A stretch of DNA of 64,000 nt from NCBI GenBank assembly GCA_009602735.1, contig WELA01004268.1, positions 1,127,443-1,191,442 on the forward strand. Reading direction: 5' to 3'. The position numbers and the translations under genes were made by a program. The notes beneath the pieces were generated by a model. The model ran no database searches. It was not told the origin of the DNA and worked only from the letters and a program-made list of their open reading frames with translations. The stretch is from Mesotaenium endlicherianum. Its lineage: Eukaryota > Streptophyta > Zygnematophyceae > Zygnematales > Mesotaeniaceae. Positions 17,825-29,800 of this stretch are shown here, piece by piece. The stretch's first letter is position 1; each line of letters opens with the position of its first letter.

Positions 17825-18700
17825 TGCAATGTGCGGTGGCAGGACGATGTTGCCATCTAACGTGGGGTGGAAGTCATCTTCTTTAGCTCTGTCATTCTCC
17901 TGCTTTTGATGATAATGATCATCCAGCGCTAGTCCATAAGCTGCTGGAAGAAAGCAGGGTCCCCTCTCATCAGTTGGCAGGGATACCAATGGGCTGAGAA
18001 CAGCAGCTGACATATTTTCCTAGCTAGGAACTTCCAAGTCCTCTTCTCTATTTCATTATACAGGGACCGGAACCTGTTTTTCGGTCTCACATTTTTGAAG
18101 CTATCCGTTTGCATCCAATCATTTTTATCCCAGGCACTGAAATCTGCTAAGTCTCCAGAGGGGTCGGCCAATGCTCTGGCCTCTCTGGCAGTATATCCCA
18201 CCATCCCGGCATAATCCACATACAAGACAAGACCAGCATGGGTCTCAACACTTGTCCAGGGCTTCCTCTCCTTGTCTCTGAAGGATCTCCTGCTAGGTTG
18301 ACCTTTTGATTTCCTGGACAAACTTAAATGCCTCCTTTAAGACATCAAAGCTCTTACCCACTACTGTGTATCGGTAGCTCTCGTGTAGTCTTTGCTGTTC
18401 CTCTTGTGCCTTCTGTTGCCTGTCCATCTCGGCCTTCCTGTCCTCCTCAGCCTTTCTGAGGTTCTCTTCCTCTGCTTTTCTATCCTCCTCAATCGTTTTG
18501 AGCCTTTCCTCTTCAACTTTTTTGAATCTCTCCTCCTCTTGTCTCCTACGAGCCTCCCGTCATTGTCGTAGAGACTCTGCCTCGCGTCCCGGGTTCAAAG
18601 TTGCTTCATCGTCCTTCAGGTGTTGCTAACAGGCCTTCTGTGCCTCCTCTGCCTTCCTCTTCTTCTTCATGTCGTACTTTTGTTTGGTCATCTTGCTCAT
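17825..18700 (-). pseudogene. N-terminal half of degraded ORF3 of the oldest element, split by insertion
   Basis: Minus-strand fragments match the N-terminal and middle parts of the 566-aa protein. They begin at 18700 with MSKMTKQKYDMKK, followed by a Glu/Arg-rich coiled coil. Next come HAGLVLYVDYAGMVGYTAREARALAD (HTGVVLYEDYAKMVGYTAEQARYLAD in the young copy), YNEIEKRTWKFLAR and SAHWYPCQL. Frames are broken by indels. The left edge joins the outer element at the CAGGG duplication, and the protein continues at 3244-2523. Confidence 0.85.
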
Positions 18701-19210
18701 ATATACCACAACTCAGTTAGCGTAGTGATCGGATACTTGGACAATTGATAAAAGAGACATAGTATACAACCAGACTATTGTTGAGTAGCAAGAACGTAGT
18801 TATGAAGCCATAATGATCCTGCTATACCTTGTGTGAAGAGGGAGATGGGGTGGTATACTTGGGCAAGAGGCAATTATGTGACCATAGGCATGTGAGCGAG
18901 TGAATCTTTGAACGCATAAGTGTGAGGAATTGATTAAGTATAGTCCCGTTTTGGACTCTCGACAAACTTTCACACTCCCTCCATCCGAACTTAAGATGGG
19001 CTACCTGTCACAAATTGTCACTTTCTATCACTTTCCTTTCCATTTTGATGGAGACAAGACCTCTTGTCACCTTCCCATGTCAACTGAAATGACAGTTACG
19101 ATGGGACTCGGGCTTCCCGTAGGTAAAATATTGCAACGCAGACCCTAGGCATTGGTGCAACTAACGTGAGAAAGGAGTTCAATGACATGGGACAAACTCA
19201 AGGAAGGGAG
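18701..19210 (-). pseudogene. Remnant of pol-ORF3 spacer and pol C-terminus of the oldest element
   Basis: About 18975-19160 aligns with 11321-11440 of the inner element (GGAGACAxGxCCxCxTGTCACC, GTCAACTGAAATGACAGTTA, GGCATTGGT). It covers the internal polypurine-like tract, the pol stop region and the last residues after the chromodomain. Homology fades near 19210 and the rest of this element is not found. The last 70 bases (19137-19210) have a second copy at 20284-20355. Confidence 0.6.
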
Positions 19211-19974
19211 GATTCTCCAAGGCTAAATATTGATAGAATAACTTAGGTACTGCGGGTAAAAATCCCCCTTAATACGGGAAAAAGTTCACAATTTATGAGC
19301 GCAAAAAGAATAGCAGGATTTGTATTGGGCACTACACAGCAACTGGGCATTTACTCACTAAGAACGAGAATGAACTATGAAAACCTTGTAGAAGGGCTAA
19401 GTCGTAGTAGGAAGATGCTATTCTAGCACGCCAGTAGACGTTACTACGAATGAGGACGAAGCCGTGAGCGACTAGTATTGTTATGGCGAGCCTAGATGCA
19501 AGAGCCTTACGACTAGATGTGTGCGAGTTATGTGTGTAATGCAAACTGTATGCTAACGAAGAGCAACAAACATTGATATACAACAAATGCAAGGACAACA
19601 CAAGTTGTGGAAAGCGTGATATCCCCTAAGCATGAAATTGAACATACAAAAGCTAACATCGAAATGGTGTTAGCATGAGTCCTAAGTAGCGTGCCCACGC
19701 GAATCTACGCCTAGTGCCTACCTACTGGCAAAATGGAAAAGACTTTCACGACTATACGCGCTATCGCGTTAGTCGACTAATTATGATAATAATGCAAGTG
19801 GAACGACACGAACAAAGAAGTACAATGACCGTGCGACCGTACGACGACCAACCCCACACCCCACCCCTACTCTCCCTAACCCCTACCAATCTTGTGGACA
19901 TACCCAGGGGGATTGCCCATGGTACATGAAGTCTTAGTTACTTGCGACCAAAGATCCTACTTGGTACCAGTGCT

Positions 19975-20041
19975 GACCCAACGAGCGGGCGGACTCGTGG
20001 GTCAACCTTCACACGTGTGAGCGGCAACACGATGTGTGAAG
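19975..20041. other. Two adjacent hairpins
   Basis: The first pairs GACCCAACGAG (19975-19985) with CTCGTGGGTC (19994-20003), with one bulged base. The second pairs CTTCACAC (20007-20014) with GTGTGAAG (20034-20041) exactly. Role unknown; possibly a transposon end or transcript structure. Confidence 0.5.
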
Positions 20042-20400
20042 GGAGAGGGAGTGCTTGTGATCCGGGCGGAACCTCACAGCTGCTCAAAAGCAGATTCTCG
20101 TGAGCAAATCAGAGGTCCAAGTATTCACCATAGCCGTGAGTGAGCTAAGCCCTCCTCACCTACCACCTTAATCCAACTAAGCACCAGGTCTTGTAAACAC
20201 CGTTCACCCTCAGACTCTACCACTGGACATCAAAGGTGCTCGACAGCGACGAGCATGACAGCTGTCGCAACGGAGACTGTCGGCAGACGCTAGGCATTGG
20301 TGCTACTAAGATGAGAAAGGACTCCAATGACATGGGACGTGCTCAAGAAAGGGACTACTCATGTTGGTTCACCCTCATTGTGAATCTGCTTCAGCATTCA

Positions 20401-20416
20401 ATTTGCACGTGCAAAT
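20401..20416. other. 16-bp perfect palindrome with CACGTG core
   Basis: ATTTGCAC/GTGCAAAT reads the same on both strands. The core is a G-box (CACGTG), the site of plant bZIP and bHLH factors. Confidence 0.5.
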
Positions 20417-20790
20417 GACAGCGTGAGAAGCTACCAGTCACGATCAGGCCCCTCGATTCAAACAAATTGGAGGACTTTGGAAACATCTTTTGGCTAACGG
20501 TCAAGGTATTGGACAATTACAAGAACATTTGACAAAAAATTTGGAGGATGTTTTCTAGCATCTTTGCTTCGCATGTTTTTCGCATCTTTGTTTTCGAAGC
20601 ATTTTATTTTTTTCATACATAGATAGCAATTTTTTGGGATTTTATGCGACATCCACTCAATATGATTCAGATTTTATACGACATCCTTTTGTTTTTGGTC
20701 TGGTTTAATAACATCCAGAATAGCAAATATCACCGAAAAAGTTATGAAGCGAAGACTTTGGTGTCGTGCCTAATAGCGTCGGGGCTTGGA

Positions 20791-20933
20791 CACGTGTGTG
20801 GCTTTCTAGCACGTGTGTCATCGACCTGGTCGATGTGTCGTTGGTCCTCTGCACGTGTGGGCCCTTCCTGCTTGACTGGTCGGTGCATCTCTGCACGTGG
20901 GGAATTACCCTAGTTAATAGTATTTTACACGTG
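20791..20933. promoter_or_regulatory. Cluster of five CACGTG motifs
   Basis: CACGTG starts at 20791, 20810, 20852, 20893 and 20928, mostly followed by TG or GG. Five copies of a 6-mer in 143 bp is far above chance. They lie about 3 kb upstream of the gene at 23883, too far to be assigned as its promoter. They may instead be units of a degenerate tandem repeat. Confidence 0.4.
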
Positions 20934-23882
20934 TATCGGTGGCAGGCTGACCAGTTTCTGGCCTTCCTGCACTTGCACCACTCAGTGAGAGGAACTCATA
21001 CTTAGTGTTTTCCACACCAGGCTGCTCCCACTCTACTCACCATCCAACACTTAGCAAATTTGCAAAAAGTTTTTCAACTCCTATTTTTCCTCACAAGGAC
21101 AGAAGCGTCGTACTTCTAGGCTTCGCCCAGGTTGAGAGTTGCACAAGTGAACAAATTCTAGTTTGCAAAAATCACGTCTAAACAGATCAGCACAACAATA
21201 CCAAGTTTCTGATAAAATTGTCCATCAGGACTTTCGCTTAACTTTCACCAGGTCACAGCTTACAAAACATGAAACTATAGCTTCTATGCCGGCTTGGCTT
21301 GAGCTCTTCGCTCAACACCTCGTCTTAATAGTATCCACTACTGGCTGGGCTTTCTCGAGTCTCAGCTCTTCGCTGAGGACTTTTCTGGCTAATTCTGCTC
21401 TTGCTAGTAGCAATTCAACAATTGAAATTTCTAAGAACTTGGAAACTAAGACAGCACTCACCACATTTTTGTGCCCTCGCACGTTTTGGGTGTTTGACTC
21501 AAGTCTGCGTTAGAAATCCTAGCAGATCCTAGTCAGCAAGCTCTCTACCCTTTTCATACGAGATCCCTTCTTGGGAATTTTAGAATCCTAATTTCTATCA
21601 TACAATGAGAGGAAAAGCTCTTGAACGTCGGCAGAAGCGTGACTCATGACTCTTTAGTGGCCTTGGGAACTCCTTCTCCTTCGCGCCTTCCTTCTCTCCT
21701 CCTTTTGCTCTTGCGCTCCCCTCTGCTTTTTTGGCAAAAATGTGCGAGGCAAGAATGGGGAAAAATTCGTGCAGTGCTTGTGCCTTTCTTAAGCACCATG
21801 CATGTTGTTCCCTTTTGAGAACTCCAATGCTTAGTCACTGTGTTTAGCATGCATGCAACCTTCCAGGGTTCCCTCGTCACAACTTAATTTGCTCAACGTC
21901 ACTTAGCATGCATGCACGTCTCGTGATTGTCGAGCGTGCCTGCTTAACCTTTCAGTTAGCATTGACACCTAAATGGCCTGGAGCCTATGTCCCCTGAGGT
22001 GGCTGCTTACGTCGTGTCAACCTCACCGAAGGACCATGGCTGAGGTGGCCTTCCCACACAACCTTGGCTCACCAGTCCTTTGTCTGAGTGGCTGCGTAGT
22101 CAACGTCATCCTACTTGGCATCTGCCAATGTGGTCCGTTTGCCGGTCCCAGCGGAGTCATCTTTCCAACAGACTTTGCTTTGTCAAAGACCCACTCATCC
22201 CTGAGTGTCGGGATTGATTAACCTTTTCACGCTTTCCGTGATTTGACTTGACTTGACTTGACCATGAGGTTTTGTCAGTCAGGTGGTCGGTGAATCAATG
22301 CCGACTTCCGTACCTGGCGGCTGTGACTTGAATCACGCATGCGGCGCCGTCTAACCGATAGCAGTCGCAACACTTGTCGCGACCGTCATTCTATCATTGA
22401 AATTATGGAAATGCACATTCATCACACGCCCGTCGCGACTCTCGACTCACGACTCTCGAGTGCTCTCGAGTCGCCAAAAGTCGACAGCATTGAAGACGTT
22501 TGTCCTCAATGCCGTCGTGATGGCCTTCACCGCCGAAATGTCTCAAATTTGGCATTGCTCCTGACACAAACGCAGGACGCAAGGAACAATTTAAACAACC
22601 AACCAAGCACCAGGCTCCCTGCGCCAACAGTATAACGCGTTATTTCCTTTATCGCATCACGTCGCACAAAAGCATACACAGTGCGTGCATCATGCAGGCC
22701 TCAGAATTCATCCAAAATTGTAATTTTGAAAATCCAGGGCTTGACGATCAAATTTCATACCGGACTACATTTGCAGGATTTGTTTGTGCTTTTTGTTTAT
22801 ATGGTAAGAACCTCCGAGCCGAATATTCACAAGAATAACGTCAAAATAATCTCGAATCCTGGGGCGTGGGCTTGCATCAAAACATCTCGCATCATCTTGA
22901 AGAGTCCTGCGCTGGTCCTCAATTTCACCTGGTGAGTTCAGGTCCGAAACTCCAGAACACTCCAGAAGACGAAAGTATGCTTCCATATTATGGTATACCC
23001 GACTTTTAAATGCCTTCAAATGCCTTCAGATGCCTTGAAATGTTTTGTTTCAATGGATTATCTTGGAGAACGTGGCCTGGTGTGCCTTAAATGCCGTCGA
23101 TGTTCCTATTCACTGATTCACAAAATCTGACGACCGCACCTGGTCTCCTCACCTGTCACGGTTGATGGTTTCAATAATGACATCACCACCTGAAGACAAT
23201 TGATTACTGAAGGAAGAACTTCTCAGCAGCAGTCTTTCAAACGTTGGATTTGCGCGGATGAGATGAGCCCCCGAATCTGGAAGCAACAGTCGCCTGTCTC
23301 GATGACGATGAAGATGGATTGTGATCATTGTTTCAGATACCGTGTACGAAGGACGCCCCCCTGGTGCTGCCTGGGCAACCCTGGTTTCCCTGTAGCGCGG
23401 CTTATGTATTTCAGGACAGAACGTCTGGTCTGGTCTGGTCTGATCTGGTGCTGTCTACAAGGCATGTGCATCATGCCCGGTGCCAGAAACGTTAAGAATC
23501 CGATCAAATCTCGACTGAGTCGCATGAGCGACTGTAAAATAGTTCAGCAGCAACAACATCCACACAGAAGTGAACACAAGGAGCACTAGACATCTTTCTG
23601 GACTACGCATAGCACGAATATCAGCGCCATTGTGCGAATGCCCTCACGTAACTTGATTACCTTAATTCTTAAGCAGCAAGACGAGATACTTCAACAGCAA
23701 CAGCCATAGACTCTCATTAGAAACTAAGGAATCTGGTGCATGTTTCAGGAATTTCGGAAGAGTCACGCAGCGGAATACGTCATACAGCAGCTAGAGTTTA
23801 GAACGTGTCTTTGCGGACCTTGATACGTCTTGAGCACCTGCTAGTTCGTTCAATAAGGCACCACCGAGAGCATTGGAGTCCG

Positions 23883-26800
23883 ATGGGTCCTGAAAGGTGG
23901 CGGCCTGCTTGGACGGCTCTCATATTTCTATTTGTTTTGCAGATTTCTAGAGCAACTGCACTAGGTGAGCTGGTACTTCGCACATAAAAAAAGAACATGG
24001 ACGTCAAACTTTGATTCTGAGCGGAAAATGTACAAATTATGTTTGGGTTTGATTGATCATTAAGTGTGCTGTACACATCAGAATCCCAAAAAGCAGTGCC
24101 ACCATAAGGTCTAGCCCTCTCCTTTTAGAGCAGGCGTTTGAGAGACAACATTAATTATTGATTCCGAAAAATTAAGGGGGTAGCAATTCGTGATTAGCGT
24201 CCATCTGTTTCCCCCTGCGCATTTGACTAATCAAAATAATATACCGTGATTTTTGGTAGCTTCATCGATGCAGGACTATCGACATATGTCCTGCACACCC
24301 CACTTTATTGTTCTGCAGGACTAAGTTTGATGGCCGACGACACGTTCTCCTTACTTTGAATGTTGTGATTCGTTTGGCACCGCCTCTAAGTAATTCTGCA
24401 CACTGCGTTTGTTTGGTGCATACAGGCTGCTTCAACCTCCAAGACGAGGTCTATCTGTCACCCAGGGGCTCTGATGGGGGCTGCTGCGGTCCCCTCTCTT
24501 CCCCATGTGGTGAGTCACCGAGTATTACCCGTCAGACCTTGCTTGTTTCAGGATCATATAAAGAGCATGCACGAGGGGCCATCAAGATGCCCTGTTGACA
24601 ACGGCCAACTCTTGCTGCAAGCTCTGGCAGTATATCCGTTTGCATAGTGAACTTGCTCTACTCCGCATGCAAAGAGCAGCTAGGCTTCGGACTGGCGGCT
24701 GGTGCCGGAGAGTGCACTGCCTCATCTGATTTGACAAGTGCCGCACCTTATCTAAGGCACTGATGTGCAACCGTTTGGTGCTGTGGCATGTGCCCCCATG
24801 GGACTTGATTGCAACAGCTTCCTTCAAGTATGCAGTGACCAGGTAATGTCTCAGTGGACCTCCCCTTGAGAGTTTGGCACAACGTAATGTCTGCATGCTA
24901 AATTGTTGCCTTTGGGTCGACTGATTGAGCTCAGATGTGCCTCGATGGAAATGTTCTGCCAGTCCCCGTGCATCACACGCAAGCTCGAGGGAACCAGGCC
25001 AGCGTTAAGGCCACGTAGCATTTGCGGCAGTGTCTTTTGGTGGCTTACGGAGCTTCTGAGTAGTCTCTGACTCTCTCTGCCTCTCTTGTGGGTGGTTCCT
25101 GTTTCCGACTTTGCAGGGCCAACTCGGGAGCCATCATCCACCTCCAGCCAGGAACGTATGCCGCGAGCGGCAAGGCTACCAATTTGGGCGGCAAGGTCCT
25201 GACCATTGCTGCTGCCGGCTCAGCTGCAGGGACAGAGACTGTGCTGGACTGCCAGGGAGGCCCTTGCCTCGAGGCAGTGTGTGCCTCTGATTCGTGCGCG
25301 GCAGCCAACCTCACTCTGCAGGGCTTCACCGTCCAGAACGGAAAGGCAGCGGCTGATGGAGGGTGCCTCTCCGCTTCCAACCAGGCTGTCGTCTTGCGGT
25401 GAGTGGTCTCTGCTTCTCTTGTCAAGTGCACCTGTTACATGGCTCGCACCACTCTGCTAGTTGGTCTTTTGTCCTTCCTGCCTGTGTGGGGCAGGGACCC
25501 ACTCGGCACATTCCTTCTCTGTCCCCATCACTACGTATGCACATTGCTGTCCAATTGCATGCCCCGTGTCAGCCTCCTGCTGCAACTGCCCAATTAGGAA
25601 ATGCCGTGCCACAGTAAAGGTCCCACATTGTGGTGAAGTATACCAGTGAAATTGACTCACCCTTGTGATTGGCCTTTCCTTGGCGTGTCTTTCTGGCAGC
25701 GACATGACATTCACCAACTGCCAGGCCGTCGGTTACGGAGGAGCAGTGGCAGTGTCAGGTGGCTCTTTCTCGTCCGCCAACTCCAAGTTCTCCCAATCCT
25801 CAGTCTCCGCCGAGACGGGAGGAGGTGGCGCCATCTCTCTGCGCTCCACCACGGCCACCATCACCAAGCTGAGAGTGGAGGCGTGCTCTGCCGCGAACAG
25901 CTACGGAGGCGGTGTGTTTGCATTCCAGACGCAGCTCCTCATGGTGGGCGCGCTCATCCGCGGCTGCACCTCGCACTTCAGGGGAGGCGCCATCTCGTCC
26001 GAGCAGTCCACCCTGGAGCTGCACGCCACTCGCATGGACTTCAGCCAGGTACGTGTCCCCCCCCGAGGGCCGACTGGTTTCGTCTGGCTATGTCAGTGCC
26101 TCAGGGCCTTGATGCAGATGGAAGGGGCAGCGACAGATTTGTATTTTGACATGATGATGCGGCTGCTGAGTTTGGGCATTCACTTGCTGCTACTCTCAGC
26201 ACAATGCTGAGAAAGGAGCGCCGTAAAGAAATGCGACCCCTCTAACGTGTACCTTTCACCCTTGTGGTTCCTGCGCAGGCTGCTGCCGGAGGAGGCCTTG
26301 GAGACCAGGGATCGGCCGTGACCCTCGAGAGCTGCGTGGTCGAGTCGTGTGCTGCCACCTCGCCCCTGCCTGAGGACCTCACCATGGGCGGCGGCCTGTA
26401 CTTCTCCCAGAGCTCCGCCGTGCAAGTCTCGGGCACCACCGTGTTCAACTGCTCATCCCTCGCGGACGGCGGCGGCGTGTACCTGGAGAGTGCCCTGAAG
26501 GCCGCGCTCGTCGACTCCGTCATTGAGGCCAACACGGCCCTCACCAACGCGGGCGGCCTGTACATCCACAATGTCACCACGCGGCTGGCGGGCGTGAGCG
26601 TGCTCCGGAACGTGCTGCAGTACCCCATGGGCTTCGGGGCGGGTGTGTACACATACGACGCAGCCCTGACCATGACCAATTGCAGCGTGGAAGGCAACAC
26701 CGGCGCTGAGATGGGCGTCACCCAGGGAGGCGGCATGTACGTCTTCTCCACATACGCTGGCAGCCTGTCCGCGGACGGCGTCACCTTCGCTGACAACATT

Positions 26801-29800
26801 GTAAGCCTCTCGCCCAATCTCTTCTGTGCTCTAAGTCAGTGTGCTCAATGCTTTTTGTGCCCTTCTTGTTCGCAATGATATGTGTTTATGATGAAAGCAA
26901 GCTGGTCATTGTGTGGCTGATGCAGTTACTCCATTGCACCTTGCACCTTTTATATAATGCAGGGGGGGTCAGGCGGTGCCATCTTTGCCGACAGTGTGCC
27001 CACGAACATCACCAACTCACGCTTCCTGCGCAACCACGCCAACTCTCTAGGCGGAGCCAGTAAGTGCTCCTTCTGCATCCTACATTCCTGCGCACACTTG
27101 TGTCCATGGCCATCTCTTTCCAGGCTTCCAGAGAGGCTGAGTACGATATAGGCCATGTGAGCACACCGAAAGTTGCCAAGCAGCTGATTGACTTGTCATT
27201 CTTTTGCCATGGCAGTGCTCGTTGCGCTGTCGTCGCCTCAGGAGACGGCACCCAGAGTTCACATCAACGGCTGCACGCTGGACAGCAACTCCGCAGCCTT
27301 GTCCGGAGGAGCCTTTTACATCAGCGCGTTTGCACCACTTGTCATCCAGTCTACCAAGCTGACCAACAACTCCGTCATTCGCGCTGACGGTGGTGCTATC
27401 TATGTTCCCGGGGTGAGTAAATTGCACTTCAAGCAATCTACCAAAAGTCAGAGTTCTGTTTCAGTTATCACTCAGTTGAGCACCTGCAATGGCCCCACTA
27501 CATATTATGTACCCTGCCAGCTGTTGGCAGAAGCATGCGATCCCTAACTGCCACATGCTGATTGGCATCTTTGATGCTGCTTGCTGTGTGCAGAGAGAGT
27601 CCGATGTCACATTGATTGACTCTACCTTCGACGGAAACTCCGCAACTGAGTCACGTGGAGGAGCCATTTTCAGCTCCGGCAGCTCCATCAAGAGCATCCG
27701 CACCATCTTCACCGCTAACTGGGCAGGCATCAAGGGAGGCGCTATCACCCGTAAGCGTTCCTCCTCAGACCAGCATGCATGTGTAGGCACCTGTATAAGT
27801 TTACTTCCCTGTGGCGGTGTTTCTCTGCCTCTGTTGCTTGTGGTCTGGCAGAGCTTGTGCATGCTTGCGCTGCTCACTGGCTGCAGCTGTCTCTCCCGGT
27901 GACGTATATATGTTACGAGGTGCAGATGCGCACCTTCGGCTCGCTACTTAGTGCCACAATGCCTGCATGCTGATGCACAAGAAGTATTTGTGATGCTCAG
28001 TGCAAGGAGTGCAAGGAGGCGGGTTCACGACAACTGCCACATTCGCCAACTGTCAGTTCGGCCACAACCACTCGCCCTTGGGCGGCGGTGCCATTCACAG
28101 CAGCTTGAAGGCGGAGTCGTCCGCCGACTCCTGCATCTTCCTGGAGAACAACAGCACCTCCGGAGGCGCCATCTTGCTGGAGGACTACGGCATGTTCAAC
28201 ATGACCAACAGCAAGTGCCTCAGGAACAAGTATGCCCTCCCTCCCTCTTATGTTCTCCTGCTTTGTACGTTGCCTCCTCGAGTCTTGTGCACCTTTAGGC
28301 ATTCCTGGACCCACAAGCCTACTCGTGAGCCTTGCGCTGAATCTTGGCCTGCCACACCTGCCCTGCCTGCAGTCCGTCTTGGAAACCAGCGTGCTGACCT
28401 CGGCGAGCACCTTGCAGACTCTGACAGCGGGTCATGGTGATGATGATGTGGCAGGGCCTCGTCCGGCGGAGGCTGCATGTCGGTGGGCGACATCACAGTG
28501 ACCAGGCTGGTGGGCTGCCAGCTGAACGAGAACCAGGCCATCAGCGAGGGCGGCGCCATCCGTGTCACCGGATCTGCCCTCGTGTCCTCCACTGCCTCCT
28601 ACTTCAGGAGCAACGAGGCGCCAGTGGGCGGCGCCCTCTCCGTGGAGATGCACTCCCTCGTCACAGCCTCGGGCACTCTCTTTGACTCCAACAAGGGCCG
28701 CTTCCACGTAAGGGCACCAGCTTGCCCCCCTCTTGCGTCTTGTCTCCTTGTCACTTCAGTAACTGGAGGCTCCAATGTGATCAAAGTATGCCAGTCCACA
28801 CTGCATCACGTTCTTGTTGCATATTAGTGTCTTTTCATTTTGTAGCTTGTTGAGAACTTGATGTGCCACGCGCCTGCAGCACACTGCTCTTGTGAATAAG
28901 TCCCCGATATTTCTCTGTGCTTTTTGTTGTTGCTGCAGGGCGGAGCCATTTTCGGCACCCACCAGGCCCACGTCCAGCTGTCCGACTGCGACCTCTCCAG
29001 CAACCGCGCAGTGCTGGGAGGAGGGCTTCTGGTGGACGGGGATGTTGTGCTCATGTTGAACAACACCAACCTGGCCTCCAACACCGCGTCAGGCCTGGTG
29101 CTCCAGGGGCAGACCAAGTCGACTGTTCTGGGCTGCACATTCGGCGACAACAGCGCCGCTGTTATGAACGGAGGAGGAATCCTGGCCACCGAGGACGCGG
29201 AGCTGAGCGTGGAGGGGACCACCTTCAGCTCCAACAAGGGACCTGAGGGAGGCGCCCTGTACGCGGACGCCAGCACCCTTGTCACTGTCAAGGACTCCGT
29301 GTTCAGCTACAACGCGGCCGAGCAAGGAGGCGCCATCGCAGTCTCTGGCACCAGCAAGGTCACAGTCACCAATGCCACCTTCGTCAGCAACACCGCCTCG
29401 GAGACAGGAGGCGCCGTGTCGTTCCTCGGAGCCTCCGTGGGCGGCGTGAGGGCCTCGGTCTTCTCAAAGAACGTGGCGCTCGTGGACGGCGCGGGCGTGT
29501 ACATGAAGCGGACGGCGGTCAACGAGACCGCGCCGGGATCCATGAAGCCCCTGGCCATGAGCGGCCTCACGTTCTCGCGCAACGTCGCTCCGCTCAGCCA
29601 GGGCGCCGCATTCTTTGAGGCCACCTTCGAGCCCCTCTCCAGGACCACCTGTGCCGCCTGCACCAGTGCGGACAAGGAGGACACCGTGGGCACCGTGCCC
29701 ACCTCCTTCCACATGCGCTGGCCCGGTGCCACGGACAAGGCGGAGGACCTGCCCTTCCGCGTGCTGGGCTCCGTGGGGCTGCCCATCGAGAACCTCCAGG

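Larger units (their letters stand above)
19211..23882. other. Long region without a recognisable gene
   Basis: Mixed composition and short frames only, with no splice-consistent coding chain. It holds a degraded direct repeat (19137-19210 and 20284-20355), two neighbouring hairpins (19975-20041), a 16-bp palindrome (20401-20416), a CACGTG cluster (20791-20933), and short tandem runs: TTGAC near 22245-22262, TGCCTTCAAA-like units at 23008-23040 and TCTGG at 23425-23450. The last few hundred bases should include the promoter of the gene starting at 23883. Confidence 0.5.
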
